From assembly GCA_020310875.1 (NCBI GenBank), contig CM035423.1, forward strand, positions 127,639,311-127,703,310: a stretch of 64,000 nt of DNA, written 5' to 3'. This DNA is from Ceratopteris richardii. Lineage: Eukaryota > Streptophyta > Polypodiopsida > Polypodiales > Pteridaceae. The notes under the pieces were generated by a model that ran no database searches, was not told the origin of the DNA, and was given only the letters and a program-made list of their open reading frames with translations. Shown here one piece after another: positions 32,737-45,676 of this stretch. A program made the translations under genes and the position numbers. The stretch's first letter is position 1; each line of letters starts with the position of its first letter.

Positions 32737-35700
32737 ATGGGTGACGGATTTCCCTCAATGATCGAGAAGCTTGATCGAAACAACTACGCGGCTTGGAAAA
32801 TCAGAATGGAGGCCTATTTGCAAGGTAGAAATCTTTATGGAATTATAGCAGGTGATGAAGCTATGCCTATTCCAAGATCCAAAGGAGGACCTACACAAGA
32901 GGAGACAGATAAGCTAACACTTTGGTGCGCAAGGCATGCTCAAGCAAGGTCGTACATACTAAACTCTATCTCTGACTTTCTATTACCACATATTAGAGGA
33001 TGCAAGACATCTCAAGAGACTTGGGATGCCCTAGAGACTTTCTTTTCTGCTAGTACCAAAGCAAGAAAGAATCATCTTTGGAATGAGTTCAACAAAATGA
33101 AGAAGACACCTAAACAAACCATCACAGAGTTTGTTACCAAAGTCAAGGAGGTTGCGGATCAATTAGCATCCATTGGAGAGCTGATTGAAGAAGAGGTCAT
33201 CATGAGGCAAATTCTCAACCGCATTCGAAGTGATAAGCAATGGCAATCCTTCACGACGGCTTACGATCTCATCATGGATGTGCAAACTCCAGACTTCAAC
33301 ATCTTTCTTGGACAACTCTTCAATCAAGAAGCCAACAATAGCATAAAGGAAGGTAACTCTTATCATGGTAATTCAACTAGTGCTCTATATGCAGATAAGA
33401 AGGATAAGAAGCAGAAAGGCAAGAAGAAGGAAGAAGACGAAGAAGAGACTTCCCAAGCCAACTTCGCAAGCAAGAGCAAGTGGAAAGGGAAGAAGAAAGG
33501 ACCAAAGCAAGACAAAGCCAAAGGTCAGAATGTTCAACCTTGTGCCATATGCCATAAGACCAACCACACCACTCAGAATTGCTGGTTCAATGGGAAGACC
33601 CAGAAAGGAAGTGGAAGAGGTGGATATGGCGGCAATAGAGGCAGAGGTAGACACAACTTCAACAATAACAATAGAACCTATAATATAAGGGACTACAACA
33701 ATTATTTAGAAGATCAACCACATGAAGACTCATTACTTCTTATGAATCTAAGCCACAAAGAAGGTAAAGAAGATGATCATTTGTTCTACATAGATTCAGG
33801 ATGCTCGAATCATGTTGCAGGCAACATTGCTCTTCTATCTGACTTGGAAAGTCCAAAGCATAGACATGAAGTGCAAACAGGGGATGACAGGAAGCACAAT
33901 GTGGAGAAGATTGGTAATGTCAAAGCTTCCAATGGCAGGACAAACATTCTGAGTAAGGTTCTCTATGTACCCACTATCACTAAAAACCTAATAAGTGTAG
34001 GCCAGATAGTTGAAAAAGGCTTGCAAGTTAGGTTCACCCAACATGGAGCTTTTGTGGAAGATCCATGTCAAGGCTTCAAGAAGATAGCCCGAGGTGAGAA
34101 GCATGGTAGGCTCTTTACTTTTGAAGTAGGAGAAACCAGGAACATAGCTCTATTCAGCTTTGGGTCTCAAACCCTAAGTGAGCTTGAAGTGTGGCATAAG
34201 AGACTTGCTCATGTGAATGAAAGAACCTTGAAGGATATATGCAGGGATCAAAGTGTTCTAGGACTGCCGAACATATCAAGGCAACACATGATCAATAGGT
34301 GTGATGCATGTCAGATTGGGAAGGCACAAAGACAACCATTCAAACACAAAGGCTACATCCACAACAACGTATTGGACTTAGTACACACAGATGTATGGGG
34401 ACCAAGTCAAGAACCTTCATTGGTAGGATCAAGGTATTATGTCTCACTTATTGACGACCATAGTAGATGGACTGTTCTATACTTTATCAAGAGTAAGAAT
34501 GAAGTATTTGATTGCTTCAAGAAGTATCTTGCACATGTGGAGAATCATACAGGTAGATCACTAAAGAAGCTCAGATCTGATGGAGGGGGAGAATACTTCT
34601 CCAAAGAGTTTGATGACTTCTTGCAGGAAAAAGGTATCAAAAGGGAAGTGACTACCAGGTACTCTCGTCAACTAAATGGAATTGCAGAGAGGAGAAACAA
34701 GACATTGGTTGGATCAGCCCGAACAATGCTTGAAGAGAAGAAGTTGCCACATTATCTATGGGCAGAAGCTATTTCAACTGCAGTGTACCTTGTCAATCGA
34801 CTACCATCCAAATCACTTCAAGGTATGACTCCTTATGAAGCATGGCATGGAAGAAAACCTAGTCTTGGACATTGCAAGGTTTTTGGTTGTTTAGCTTATG
34901 TTCATGTACCATCACAAATAAGAGGTAAGCTAGATGAAAGCGCAACAAAGGTAGTGTTTATTGGATATGATTCAAATCAGATGGGTTATAGGTTCTTCAA
35001 TCGTTCAACCAAGCAATCCACTACAAGTAGAGATGTTGTGTTTGAAGAACACAGGTCTTGGTGTGATGAAGATAAACAAGATAACACTACCATATGATCT
35101 TGATTCTGACTCTCATCAATTAGGAAGCAAGCATGATACACAGGTCCAGGATCCAAGAAGTGATACAGACGATGACCAAGATGAAAGAGAAAGGGATTAC
35201 AAGCTATGGAAGTCAAGAGGCAAAGCAAAGATGCAAGAGGTTGGAGAATGCTCCAAACAAGCACCTAGAAGATCAGCAAGAGAGAAGAAACAACCAGAAA
35301 GGTATGGATATGATTCCACATTTGTTACAAAGCATTCAATCTACTTGGCAAAAGACTCTATTTCAGAGGAACCCTCAACCTATGAAGAGGCAAAGGGAAA
35401 CCCTAATTGGGAAAAGGCCATGAACGAAGAGATAGATGCATTGAAGGAAATGGACACTTGGGATTTGGTTCAAATGTCGCCGAATCAAAAGGTAATTGGT
35501 TGCAGATGGGTATATAAAGTTAAAAGAAATTCAGATGGACCAGTTTGCAGGTACAAGGCAAGATTAGTTGCCAAAGGATGCTCACAAACTCATGGTATAG
35601 ACTATGAGGAAACATTCTCACAAGTTGCAAAGATGACTACAATCAAGACATTGATAAGTGTAGCTGCTGCAAGGAATTGGAGCTCCTCCAACTTGATGTG

Positions 35701-36912
35701 AAAAATGCATTCTTAAATGGTTGGATAAGTGAAGAGGTATACATGTCACAACCACCAGGTTTTGAAAACCCTAATCATCCATCTTATGTTTGCAGACTTA
35801 AGAAAGCATTGTATGGATTGAAACAAGCTCCAAGAGCTTGGAATTACAGGTTGGTTACATATCTTCAAGATCAAGGGTTCAAAGCTAGCAGCTCAGATCC
35901 TTCTCTATTCATCACTTCTCTATTCATCAAAAGGGATCACAATGAGGTTATCTATCTATGTGTATATGTAGATGATATTATTGTAACAGGTGATGATCTA
36001 AATGGCATTCAAAGGATCAAGAGACACATGCAAGAGGAGTTCAAAATCAGTGACCTAGGTGAGCTCACATATTTCCTAGGTATGCAGGTGATATACACAG
36101 ATGAAGGAATGTATTTGACTCAAAGAAGATACATTCAGGATCTGCTTCTCAAGTTCAAAATGGAGAACACTAAACCTGTAAGTACACCTTTGGAGATGAA
36201 TCATAAACTAAGTGTTTATGAAGGTGAGAAAATTGAAGACATTAAAGAGTATCAAAGCTTGGTAGGTAGCATGATATATGCTACTCATACAAGGGCAGAT
36301 ATCTCATATAGTGTGGGAGTGCTTAGTCAGTTCATGCACTCACCGAGAAGACCACACATGGATGCGGCTAAGAGAGTACTTAAGTATCTCAAAGGTACAA
36401 TCAACGAAGGTATATTCTATCCTTACTCTTCAGATTTGGATATCAAAATCTACTCAGATGCAGATTGGGTAGGAGCTAAGGATGATAGAAAAAGTACATC
36501 TAGTTACTTAGCGTTTGCAAGTTCAAAGCTAGTGTCATGGAGTTCCAAGAAGCAACCAACAGTTGCTTTATCCTCAACTGAAGCAGAGTACAGAGGCTTG
36601 ACCATAGCAACTCAAGAGGCAATATGGTTAAAAGCATTGTATACAGATTTGGGACTTATGAGTTCCAAACCTCACTTATTTGGAGATAATGTAAGTTCAA
36701 TGCATCTAGCGGAAAATCCTATTTTCCATGCGAGAACCAAGCACATAGAAGTCCATTATCACTTCATCAGGGAGAAGCTCATGGCAAAGGAGATTGGCAT
36801 TTCTTTTGTTCCGACTGAAAAGCAAGTAGCAGATATGATGACGAAGGCACTTGATGGAATAAAGCTTTGTAGATTCAAAGCTATGGCATGTATTCAACCT
36901 ATCAGAGAATGA
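32737..36912 (+). pseudogene. gag-pol: Co-2 Gag-Pol, two frameshifts but catalytic residues kept
   Basis: The first 786 codons are open: Gag; CCHC knuckle CAICHKTNHTTQNC near residue 268; protease YIDSGCSNHV near 351; integrase finger from HKRLAHV near 486 to CDACQ near 522; D in HTDVWGP near 550; D in RSDGGGEY near 613; E in GIAERRN near 649. A frameshift near 35080, shared with Co-1, ends this frame at 35097. The RT half continues in another frame from about 35060. A 1-base deletion (GAGACTCC in Co-1, GAGCTCC here) near 35682 shifts it again. RT (YVDDIIVTGDD near 35970) and RNase H (SSTEAEYRG near 36575) are in the last open stretch to 36912. Confidence 0.92.
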
Positions 36913-36930
36913 AGACTCAAGCATACTTTA

Positions 36931-36944
36931 GCTTGAGGGGGAGC
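36931..36944 (+). promoter_or_regulatory. Co-2 polypurine tract
   Basis: GCTTGAGGGGGAGC immediately before the 3' LTR at 36945. Confidence 0.85.
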
Positions 36945-38022
36945 TGTTGGAACATCAAGCTTAGACTATGCTTGAGGTGGATTTGATCTACGTCAAAGGC
37001 TATCGTGTCGAAAGAATATCCGTTGGAGAGTTCTTTTCCATATGCTCATTTATTGTATTTTTTGAGAATATTTTGATGGCTCATTTACCGTTGTAAAAGC
37101 CTTGAGTTGTACACATGTAAAGGTAGAAAGATAGAGCCCAAATCCCACGAATTTGTGGTGGTTGAAGTTGCATTCAATCAAGCAAATCAAATCACCTAAA
37201 AGTAGATCAATCAAGATCTTCACTTTTCCTAGATTGTAGGAAAGTGAATTGATTCCCTCCAACAACCATTCCCACCTTCATTTGAATTCAAATTCAACTT
37301 GTAAATCTCGGGCAACACTCCTAGAGTCTATATAAAGACTTGGAATCACTTGTAAATTACATGGAAGCAATATACATACACTTGTGACCATCATTGTCTT
37401 GCTCCTTCAATTTTCTGCATCATCTTCTTCGCCAACAGTAATCTTGCAGAGGCTGCTGCTCTCTCCTCAGAGCTCGAGATTGAGTGCAAGAGGACTCATT
37501 GGAAAGGTATCAGTGGTTAGTTTATGCCTGTACATTTTCAAAGCATTTGGTTTAGCAGTTTGGAGAAATATGAGTTTTTCTGCCTCGGGGTCAATCTCTA
37601 CGTATTCCTGAAAAATAGGAAGTACCACCGGTGAACATCGCATTCATTCCTATAGCATATTTTGCTTATTCCTTATAATTTTGTGCATTCCATACACTCA
37701 ACCCTATGTGTATCACTCCCATAAAAGGATTTTTTCTAATTGTAATCACGCTGGTCGCTATGGGCATTTGAAGTTCATTGTCTCTTCCATAGATCGTAAG
37801 TTTTTGAGCTACTCGACCCGCGAACCTATCTGTTTTGTATCGACTCATTCTCCTTGATGCTCCAAAGTACATAGTGCATTTCTTTGCACTTATAGCATGC
37901 CTATAAGGTCTGTTTGAGTCTCCATAAGCTCAAGGGCTGGTCTTGTGCCGGTTGACTTGACCAGACTTCATCGCTTCGAAACGCACTCTTCTACCTTGGA
38001 CAAGCTTCTCCAAGTTCTTTCA
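36945..38022 (+). repeat. Co-2 3' LTR
   Basis: 1078 bases, TGTTGGAACATC to TTTCA, with TATA at 37329-37336. Sequence after 38022 belongs to At-1. Confidence 0.92.
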
Positions 38023-38581
38023 CAAAATACATCCATGAAGTCAAAACTTAAAAATGTTACCTGTAACCTTTAGACGAGACAATCGCGATTCTATAAAATC
38101 AGACGATTTTCATCTCCAGCACCATCTTACATCAATTTTTCACTCAACACATCAGTATTCAACTCTCTTCATAACATTCAATAGAAATACACAGTAGAAG
38201 CTCACAAATCTCCATGAATACACAAGGAATAGACTCATAACTCAAGAAATCACACAAAAAGGAGAAAACACGATTTTCAGCAGGAGACTCTCTCTTCACT
38301 TGGATAGCATGTAAACAAATAATCAACCAACCCCCTCATAATAGAGGAAATTGTCTTTTATACATTTTCAAGTGTCCTTTTTCACACTTGAATTTTGGTC
38401 CTTTCCTCTATTATTCTAAAAATATGCTATCTAGGAGTTTTTGAAAATTCTAGAAAAATTACATAAGGTTCTACTCTATATAAGGAAGACTCTTCCTTAT
38501 TTTTACATCAGTTACATAAATATTTTTACAAGTTTTTGACATTTTACAATTGTTTCTCATCAAAAAATACTTCTTCTAACA
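38023..38581 (-). repeat. At-1 3' LTR, partial
   Basis: On the minus strand it starts TGTTAGAAGAAG directly after the purine tract GGAGGGGAAGAA. A TATA-like stretch is at 38476-38484. The far end is lost to the copia insertion. It is AT-rich, with no ORF of note. Confidence 0.75.
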
Positions 38582-38593
38582 TTCTTCCCCTCC
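38582..38593 (-). promoter_or_regulatory. At-1 polypurine tract
   Basis: The minus strand reads GGAGGGGAAGAA then TGTTAGAAG. This fixes the orientation of At-1 and the LTR start. Confidence 0.8.
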
Positions 38594-38674
38594 TAGACCT
38601 TTTGGCTCCTGACAAAAGACTTTCCTGCTCTTATATCTTGAATGCTCTCTTCAGTTCTTCTTTCGTTGATAGAC

Positions 38675-41600
38675 CTATGACAATAGGTCATGACTTTTTC
38701 TTTCTGTAATGTTCAGGTTATTTACCATTTCGAGCAGTGCTTTCCTCCATTGTATAACAGCCTCTGGTTTATCAATGACATCCTTTTTTAAATACTCTAT
38801 GTATGCAGCTTCATATGCAGTGAGTCGAGATTTTGTGACTACAGACAAGTTTCCAAATATCTCAAATTCTCTTTCAAAAAACCCATAATCAAATGCATCT
38901 TCAAAGATCTGTAGATAATGACTGCCCAAAAATATTATTCTCTTGTAATAGGCCATCAAGCATATTCTATCAGGTGTTTCACTGAGATCAAACAATAATG
39001 CATCAGTAGGAGAATTGAAGCCAATGTAGTTTAATATTCTGACATCTGTATCTGTGTATGTCTCTATACATGCCAAAATGAGTCTCATTACTCTGATCAG
39101 TAAAATGCATGCTGGGTCATTCACATCTTTGTATGTAGCTATAACAGATTCAGTTGTATCCACAATATATTTTTTTGTAGGCCACGTTCCTGCATTTGGT
39201 CCTGCTAATTTTGGAAAATTCAACCATTTTGGTGGGATTTGTCCTTCTTTCCTTCTTTCCCAAAAACTTGTCCACTCTCTTCTTCTTGCTACTAGACAGT
39301 AAGCTGGATTAATTTTCAACTGAATAGGTGCTTCCTTCCATATTTTCTTGCACTCTTTATTTGCATCCAACCATCTATTCCTCCATTTTGGATTAGCTTT
39401 CTCAAATAATTCTTTGGTCACATTAATATCTTCTTCATATTCTAGATATTTATTTGGAGATAATCCAACCCTTGCCATCTGATAATTTTTTATACTTTCC
39501 ATGATCATGCATAAAGGTATGCCCAGTCCATCTGCAGCCCAATGATGTTGATCAGGATTTATCCCTTTATTTAAAGCAAATGTGACAATCTGATCTTCAT
39601 ATTCATCATGCATTTTTCTAATGAAGTCCATTCTAGATTCTCTGTTTGTCAACAACTTTTGGACAAATTCCTCTGAATAATCCTCTTCTGGTCTTTTATT
39701 TTCTGGTTCACTGCCATGTTGACTTCTGTCATCATTTCCCACTTCATAATCCTCTGTATATGTAGTCTCTATCTGTGCTTCTTCCTGAGCTTGTGGCTTT
39801 TCCAGCTTTTTTTGTAGCTCTTCTATTGTCACCATCAAACTTCTCTTTTGAGTTGCCCATATCTCTCTTTCTACTATCCATTCACTCCTTTCCTTTTCTA
39901 ATTTTGATTGCCAATCACTTCTTTCTTTTTCCATATCCATATGCAACTTGTTATAACCCCTCATTGATGTAGCAGCATGTGTACTAGCCTGTTTCTCCAG
40001 TTCTTTGGCTTCCTTCAACTCTGTTTGCAATCTCTTGATCTCCTTGTGCAATTCTTCCTTTTCCTCCTCTGTCATCTGAGCAGTTTTACTTTCTTCCTTC
40101 AACTGGCCTTCTTCCATTAATAGTTTGTTGATCTCCTCATTTGCTCTGACTATGATTTGATATGAACTTTGTAAAGTTCTATATCTACCTTCAATCTTTT
40201 TCAACTCCATTTCCAATTTACTATTCTGCTCTGTTAATTTTACACTCTTTTCTTCAAGATATTGGATTCTATTTTGTTGTTGTACTTCTAATTCTTCCAA
40301 ATAAGTTATTGTATGTGTTAGTTCTTCATTCTTCTCCTACACAATCTTCAACTGTTCTGTCATTTTTTCCTTTTCCCTTATGTGCTCCTTAATGATATTA
40401 CTGCCTTTTTCAAATTCAGACTCTGCTACCATTCGTGAAATGATCATATTCTTGCTTGAAGGTCTGAACTGCTCTATGTTGCTCATAATGATTTGGCAAG
40501 CAGATCTTATATTTTTGGGTATTCTTTCCAACCCAACTTCCATGTCCAGTTGTTTAACTTCTATCTGTTTATCTTCTTTGCACTCATTCTCCTCTTCTTC
40601 TTCTTCATACTCTATGACCTTAGTCTTTTGTTCTTCATAGCTTTGATCAACTTCCAATGTTTCTTGGTCTACAACATCTTCTTCAAGTTCCAATGTCTGA
40701 TCATCCTGGTCTTCATGTCTTGATCTATCTTCAACTACCTTTGCTTCTTCTACCTTATTATTCTCCAATTCTTGTTGTTCTTTTTCAGAGAACTGTGTTT
40801 CTTTCTCCTCTACTTCTTCTTCCTGAATTAGGGTTTCCTGAATTAAAGCTGATTCAGTTTCCTCAGTGAATTTTATCTGATCATTACTTGTCTGCTTTTT
40901 CTGTCCCTCCTCCTATTCATCTATGTCCATCAAATCCAGCTCCTCCTCTTGTACTGGATCTTTTGTGATTGTAATCTCCTCATTATTATTCAAATCAGAA
41001 AGTACATCCTTTATGCTTTGGTTGATCTCCTTTTCTAAGCCTCCTTCTTGTAATTCTTGAATATTCTTCTTTTCCATTGTTTCCTTTGTTTCCTGAATTT
41101 GGTCTGCACCCTTCTGTTTTATGGCTGAACTCCTTATCTGTACCCCTTTTTCTGCTTCTACTTTCCCTTCATCAAATTTAACATAAGTTTGTTGGGAAGG
41201 TGTTGTCCATATTGACTTTAGTCCTGAATGCACCAGCCCACAACTGAATTCCTTTCTTACTTCACTTTCTTCTTCTGCCATTACTGCTTTTCCTTTCATC
41301 ATCCTTGTTTCTTCTTCAGGACTAAGCTGCTTTACTGCTTCTTCCTGGACTTGCTTCTCTTGAGGATTCTCTCTCAACTCTTCAGGTGTTTTATGTTTCT
41401 TAGTGGCCTGTGTAACCACATTAGGAGTACTAGGTATTGAAAAGTTCAAACTTTTTAATAAGAAATTTTCAATGTCACTTTCAGAGTCTGAAGAAAAATG
41501 TGAAGATCCTCCTATTTCTGGTTTTTCCACTTTTGACTCTTCTTCAACAGTAGATTCCTTCTGATTTTCTCCTACTGTCACTTCTTCTATCTCTTTTATA

Positions 41601-43053
41601 GTTACAGTTTCAACTACTGATTTTCCTTTCCCCTTCTTGGTCAACTTCTTCTTTTGTACTGGTTTCTTTTGAACTTTCCTTTTAGCTACCACTGTGGTCC
41701 TTGTTTCTGGAGGTCCTTGGAGTTCTTTGAAGTATGCTAGTAGCTCCACTTCCCTTTTAACAAATACTTCCTCTGACTCAGCTGCCATCATCTGATCATG
41801 AAGCTCTTCATAATGCTCTACCTCCTCCTGAACCCAATATGTTGCCTTGCAAGAATAATCTTCCAGCATTTTTTGATATTGTGCCTCATATAATTCTCTT
41901 TGGTTATTTCCTTGAGTCAGATAAGTATATAACTGCTCTTTACTGGTCTGAGGTGGATGAGGATCATTAGAAGATTGGACCTGCTTCTGAGCAGCTTCAT
42001 GTTCCTTTTTAGTTGCTTCATCCTGCTCCAATTCAACCTTCCTTGGATCCAACCTCCTTTTCTTTACAGGAACCACTTCCTCAGATATTACCTTTCTCTT
42101 CATTCCTGCCCCCCTCATGCTAGTTTGTTCTTCTGCTTCTTTCACAGACATCTTCCTGGGAGGACTCTTGATTCCTGACATAAGACTTCTAAAATATTGT
42201 GCCTCTGGAGCCAGCTTCAATTGATCTTCCATTCCCAATACATGATATATGATCCTGGTGAGAAACTGAGCTCCATTCATATATTTTTTCTGCTCCCAGT
42301 GTTTAGCTGCTTCTTTCAGCTGTTCATGTATGTACGGGGTTACACCCATGACTCCGAAGGGCTTAGTTCTATCCTTGTTGTTGAACATAATCAGTGTAAC
42401 AGACTTATGTGGCATGGTATACCTTGGTAGTTTTGGGAAGCAAAAATATTGCAAAAACATCCTAACGGCATATTCCTCATTCTCCTTTCCCTTGAAATCA
42501 GTAAATTTTGAATATCCTGTATAGGTTTCTTTATTCTTTTTCACAAAGCTATGGTCAAGCTTGGTTCCCATTGGGTAGAACTGCAAAGCTGCTCTGATAT
42601 GCTCTGCTTTAATAGTGATATTCACCTCCGGATTATCTTTGTTCTTGACTGTGCATCGGAAATAAGCATCATTACCTTTTCCTACTTCCAACAGGCTGTT
42701 CATTACCTGTGTCACTCTTTCAAAATCTATGAAAAAGATAGGTTCTTTATGTAACCCTATTGCCTTCCATCTTTTCTGATTGACCGCAACTCTTTGAAAT
42801 CTGTAGAATTCTTGACACAGCATAGTATATTTGTATCCCCCTACTCCTATTGTGAATATATGCTGGCCAATTATGCTTAGGGTTTACTTGAGCTCCTTCA
42901 CCACCTTTTCTGCTTCTAGAACCTCTGGCTCTTCATCTGACTCTAGGTCCACTTTCTCTATCACAGCTTCACTATCCAGGAACGAGTGTCCTCTAGACAG
43001 AGTGACTGATTCTGCTTTGAAATCATGAATTGATAACTCCTTTGCATTCACCA
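38675..43053 (-). pseudogene. At-1 X-Y accessory polyprotein, three in-frame stops
   Basis: From ATG 43051-43053 to the stop at 38675-38677 the frame is about 1460 codons, broken only by in-frame TAA (42884-42886), TAG (40913-40915) and TAG (40337-40339); I see no frameshift. Domain X (about residues 70-290) has YFCFPKLPRYTMPHK near 201 and QFLTRIIYHVL near 262. The middle is very rich in E, K and Q and predicted coiled coil. Domain Y (about 1150-1420) has NPAYCLVARRREW near 1248 and DLSETPDR. Both domains align with At-2 (CMQHFAFPAQDRFTMPPK, ALTRIIYR, NPCYCPVVRRRSW, DMSQTP) at similar positions. Function unknown. It occupies the place of env-like or extra ORFs in Athila/Tat elements, but I see no signal peptide or membrane segment. 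Confidence 0.72.
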
Positions 43054-43105
43054 TTCTGGAGAAAATATAACACATAAAAAGAAAGACTCCACCCACATGA
43101 GTCAC

Positions 43106-43809
43106 ATAAAATAAAAAAAAAAAATTATTTTGATATGAAATGAAAGAAGAATGAAAATAATCTTTTTATTAAATTCTGTCTTCTTTAGAACACTCAATTA
43201 AAGTGACCATCACATGTGTAGCAAGATGTCTAGTGCACTCCCCACTTCTGACAGCTCTCATTCAGGAAGAAGATGTTTAGAAAAAAGAATGGAAGTAAAA
43301 ATAAAAAAAATAAAAAAATAGGAATCTAAAAAAGAATAAAAAATACAAAATAATAAATAGAAACCTGCTATCCTTCTACCTATATCTTGCTTTGTGCTTA
43401 TATAAAAAGGAAAAAATAAATAATCTTTCTCTTTCTCTCTTTTTTTTAATAATTTCTTCTATTTCTTTTCTTCTTTTTTTTTATAATTTCTTCTATTTCT
43501 TTTCTTCTTTTTTTTCTTTTTTTTCTTCTCTTTTTAAAAAAAAAATAATTTCTTCTATTCCTTTTCTTCCCCTCCTAATTCTCTTTTTAGAAAAAGGATA
43601 GGGTAAAAGGATTTTGTTCTAAATTTCAATATGTTATGATTTTCTTTTGTCTAACCTTCTGATCTGATTTTGAAAAAAAATCTAAATCCAGATCAAATAC
43701 AGATGGTATTTTTCCATTGAATCAACTCTGATTTCTTTACCCAATAATATTTAACCTTAGTTGTCTTTATTTGAGGAAGAAATCCATCTCCTTCAGATAA
43801 GCAGTTTTT
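43106..43809 (-). other. At-1 spacer between Pol and X-Y, purine-rich on the coding strand
   Basis: About 700 bases with no convincing ORF. 43420-43570 is almost pure pyrimidine on the + strand, so AAGAAAAG-type purine tracts on the element strand, with a roughly 34-base motif (AATTTCTTCTATTTC core on +) repeated three times. An internal polypurine tract or intron sequence are possible readings. Confidence 0.45.
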
Positions 43810-45670
43810 TTAATGTTTCGGCCTCCATATCCATTTTGTTCTAGAATTTTGTTCTGATGAGCAGACCTTAGGGATGCTTTGTTTCCATATCCTTCTTGTT
43901 CTAATGCTTTGATGCTTCAAATTGTACCATGGTTGCCATCTTGCTCCTGTGTGTCCATCCCCCTTTGCTTTTTCAAGTTTTTCCAGGTTTTGATTAAATG
44001 AAGCTTGATCATTTAGTATTTGTATTGGTAATGTCTGTATGTCTTCCATTGAGAAAGTAAATCCTTCCATATCTGGGTCATGAACATCCTGTCGAACTTC
44101 CTGCTCTTCATTACTCAATAAAGATATCAAAAACCTTTTGTCATTTATTATCAAATTAAGCTTCATTTTTTCAAAATCCAAAATTACTTTACCTTGTTTG
44201 AGCCATGGTTGTCCCAAAATTAAATTTTCAGTCATCAAATGGTCTGGCCATTCTTCACAATCTATTTTCATATATTCATTATTGAACCTAACTTTAATAG
44301 ACAGTGAAGACATGCTTTGAATCATTTGTCCTTCCAGAGTTTTGATAAAGATTCTGCTTTTAGTTCTTTTTAGGCTAAATTTATTTACCAAAGCTGAACT
44401 AATCAGATTCACTTGTGCTCCAGAATCTATCAAAACCCTAATTTTTTCATTTTGATAATCCATTATTATCACATGCAAATGTTCTTTTTGTCTTAGAGGT
44501 GTTTCACACAAACAGACTTCCCTATGATCTTTAGTTTTTCTTATCCTTTCCTTTGCTTCCTGTTGAGCTTCTTTTCTAATGTTGTCTTCTTCTTTTTTCC
44601 TGTTTTGAGCTTGTTGCAATCTTCTCCATTCAGAGGCGGTTAATGGGAGATCATATCTTTTAACTCTACATCCACTTATGAAATTTGGCATGATCTCTCC
44701 ATCTATGTTAGCTAATTGGATAGCTCCACTGTTACTTATCTGATGTATAATATATGGCCCATGTGCTTTTTTCTGAAACTTTTTCTGATATTCTTTGACT
44801 GTGTAAGCCAAAACTAGATCTCCCTCTTGTAGATCTTTTTCTTTTATATGAACATCATGATAGGCCTTTTGCCTTTTCTTGTCCACATATAAACTCATAA
44901 TGGCTTGGAGTCTAGAAGCTCCCAATTTTTCCAATTCTATTACTCTCTCTGATAGTTCATGTCCAGTCCAATTGTAGTGACTACCTACTTTTAATGTTAG
45001 AATGAGGAATTCCATAGGTAGAACTGCATTTTGTCCATATACTAGATTGAATGGTGTGTTTCCTATTGCAGTTTTATAAGCCACTCTATAAGCCCATAGG
45101 ACATGATTAAGTTGTAAATCCCAATCATTCCTGTTTGTGTTTACTAATTTTGACAGTACAGTGCAAAGTACTTTATTAGTACTTTCTGCTAACCCATTTG
45201 CTTGTGGGTGATATGGGGCTGACTTTCTATGATTGATCAGGAAATATTCAGTGATGTTTTCTATGATTTGGTTTACAAAATGGGTCCCCCTATCACTTAC
45301 CAATTCAATTGGAAGTCCAAATCTGGTGATGATATTTTCATAAAGGAACCTGGCAGTAGTATGAGCATCATTCCTTCTTGTGGCTTTGGCCTCGGCCCAC
45401 TTTGTAAGGTAATTTGTAGCCACTATTATGTATTCAGCATGGGATTGTTTTGTTGGAGGATGTATAGGTCCAATAAAATCTAATCCCCATTTACTAAAGG
45501 CTCTAGCTAAAATTAATGGAACAAATGGCATATTATTTCTTCTATTAGGTTGACTCACCCTCTGACAGATGTCACATCTTTTTACATAGGTTCTTGCATC
45601 AGGGAATAGGGTTGGCCACCAAAATCCAGAATATAATATGAGTTTAGCTGTCCTGTCACTTGAAAAATGT
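43810..45670 (-). pseudogene. At-1 integrase fused to a downstream protease-like domain
   Basis: The frame is open from about 45670, after a frameshift at the HHCC finger, to TAA at 43810. Integrase: CDIC of the finger near 45570, D in WGLDFIGP near 45480, D in VSDRGTHF near 45290, E in GLAESTN near 45185, then a GPY-like segment (HGPYIIHQ). About 140 residues later comes a retropepsin-like domain: VLIDSGAQVNLISS near 44420 and LILGQPWL near 44210. The frame ends in tryptophan motifs (RIWKQ, KWIWRPKH). A protease normally precedes RT in Ty3 elements; one after integrase is unusual. It aligns with the second protease of At-2. Confidence 0.8.
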
Positions 45671-45676
45671 CGCCAC

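Larger units (their letters stand above)
1..38022 (+). mobile_element. Co-1/Co-2: tandem Ty1/copia dimer sharing a middle LTR (left end outside the window)
   Basis: Three copies of one copia LTR (1-44 plus 20917-21769; 31636-32714; 36945-38022) alternate with two internal regions, giving LTR-internal-LTR-internal-LTR. Each LTR is followed by an initiator-Met primer site, and the two complete 3' boundaries are preceded by a purine tract. By alignment with the middle LTR, position 1 corresponds to base 31739, so the first LTR starts about 103 bases left of the window. The first LTR is split by the Ty3 dimer at 45-20916 and the first internal region by Co-3. The right flank (38023 on) is LTR sequence of At-1, so the dimer sits inside the At-1 3' LTR. 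The outer target duplication cannot be tested because the left flank is outside the window. Confidence 0.88.

Noticed and set aside
40337..40768. A separate small coiled-coil gene between X and Y in At-1
   Set aside because: It is in the same frame as both neighbours, begins at a TTG, and is bounded by two TAG codons; it is a piece of the X-Y frame.
42884..43105. A host gene or signal peptide (VFLFMCYIF) upstream of At-1 X
   Set aside because: The hydrophobic part lies mainly upstream of the ATG that matches the At-2 start and looks like the pyrimidine-rich lead-in to a splice acceptor.
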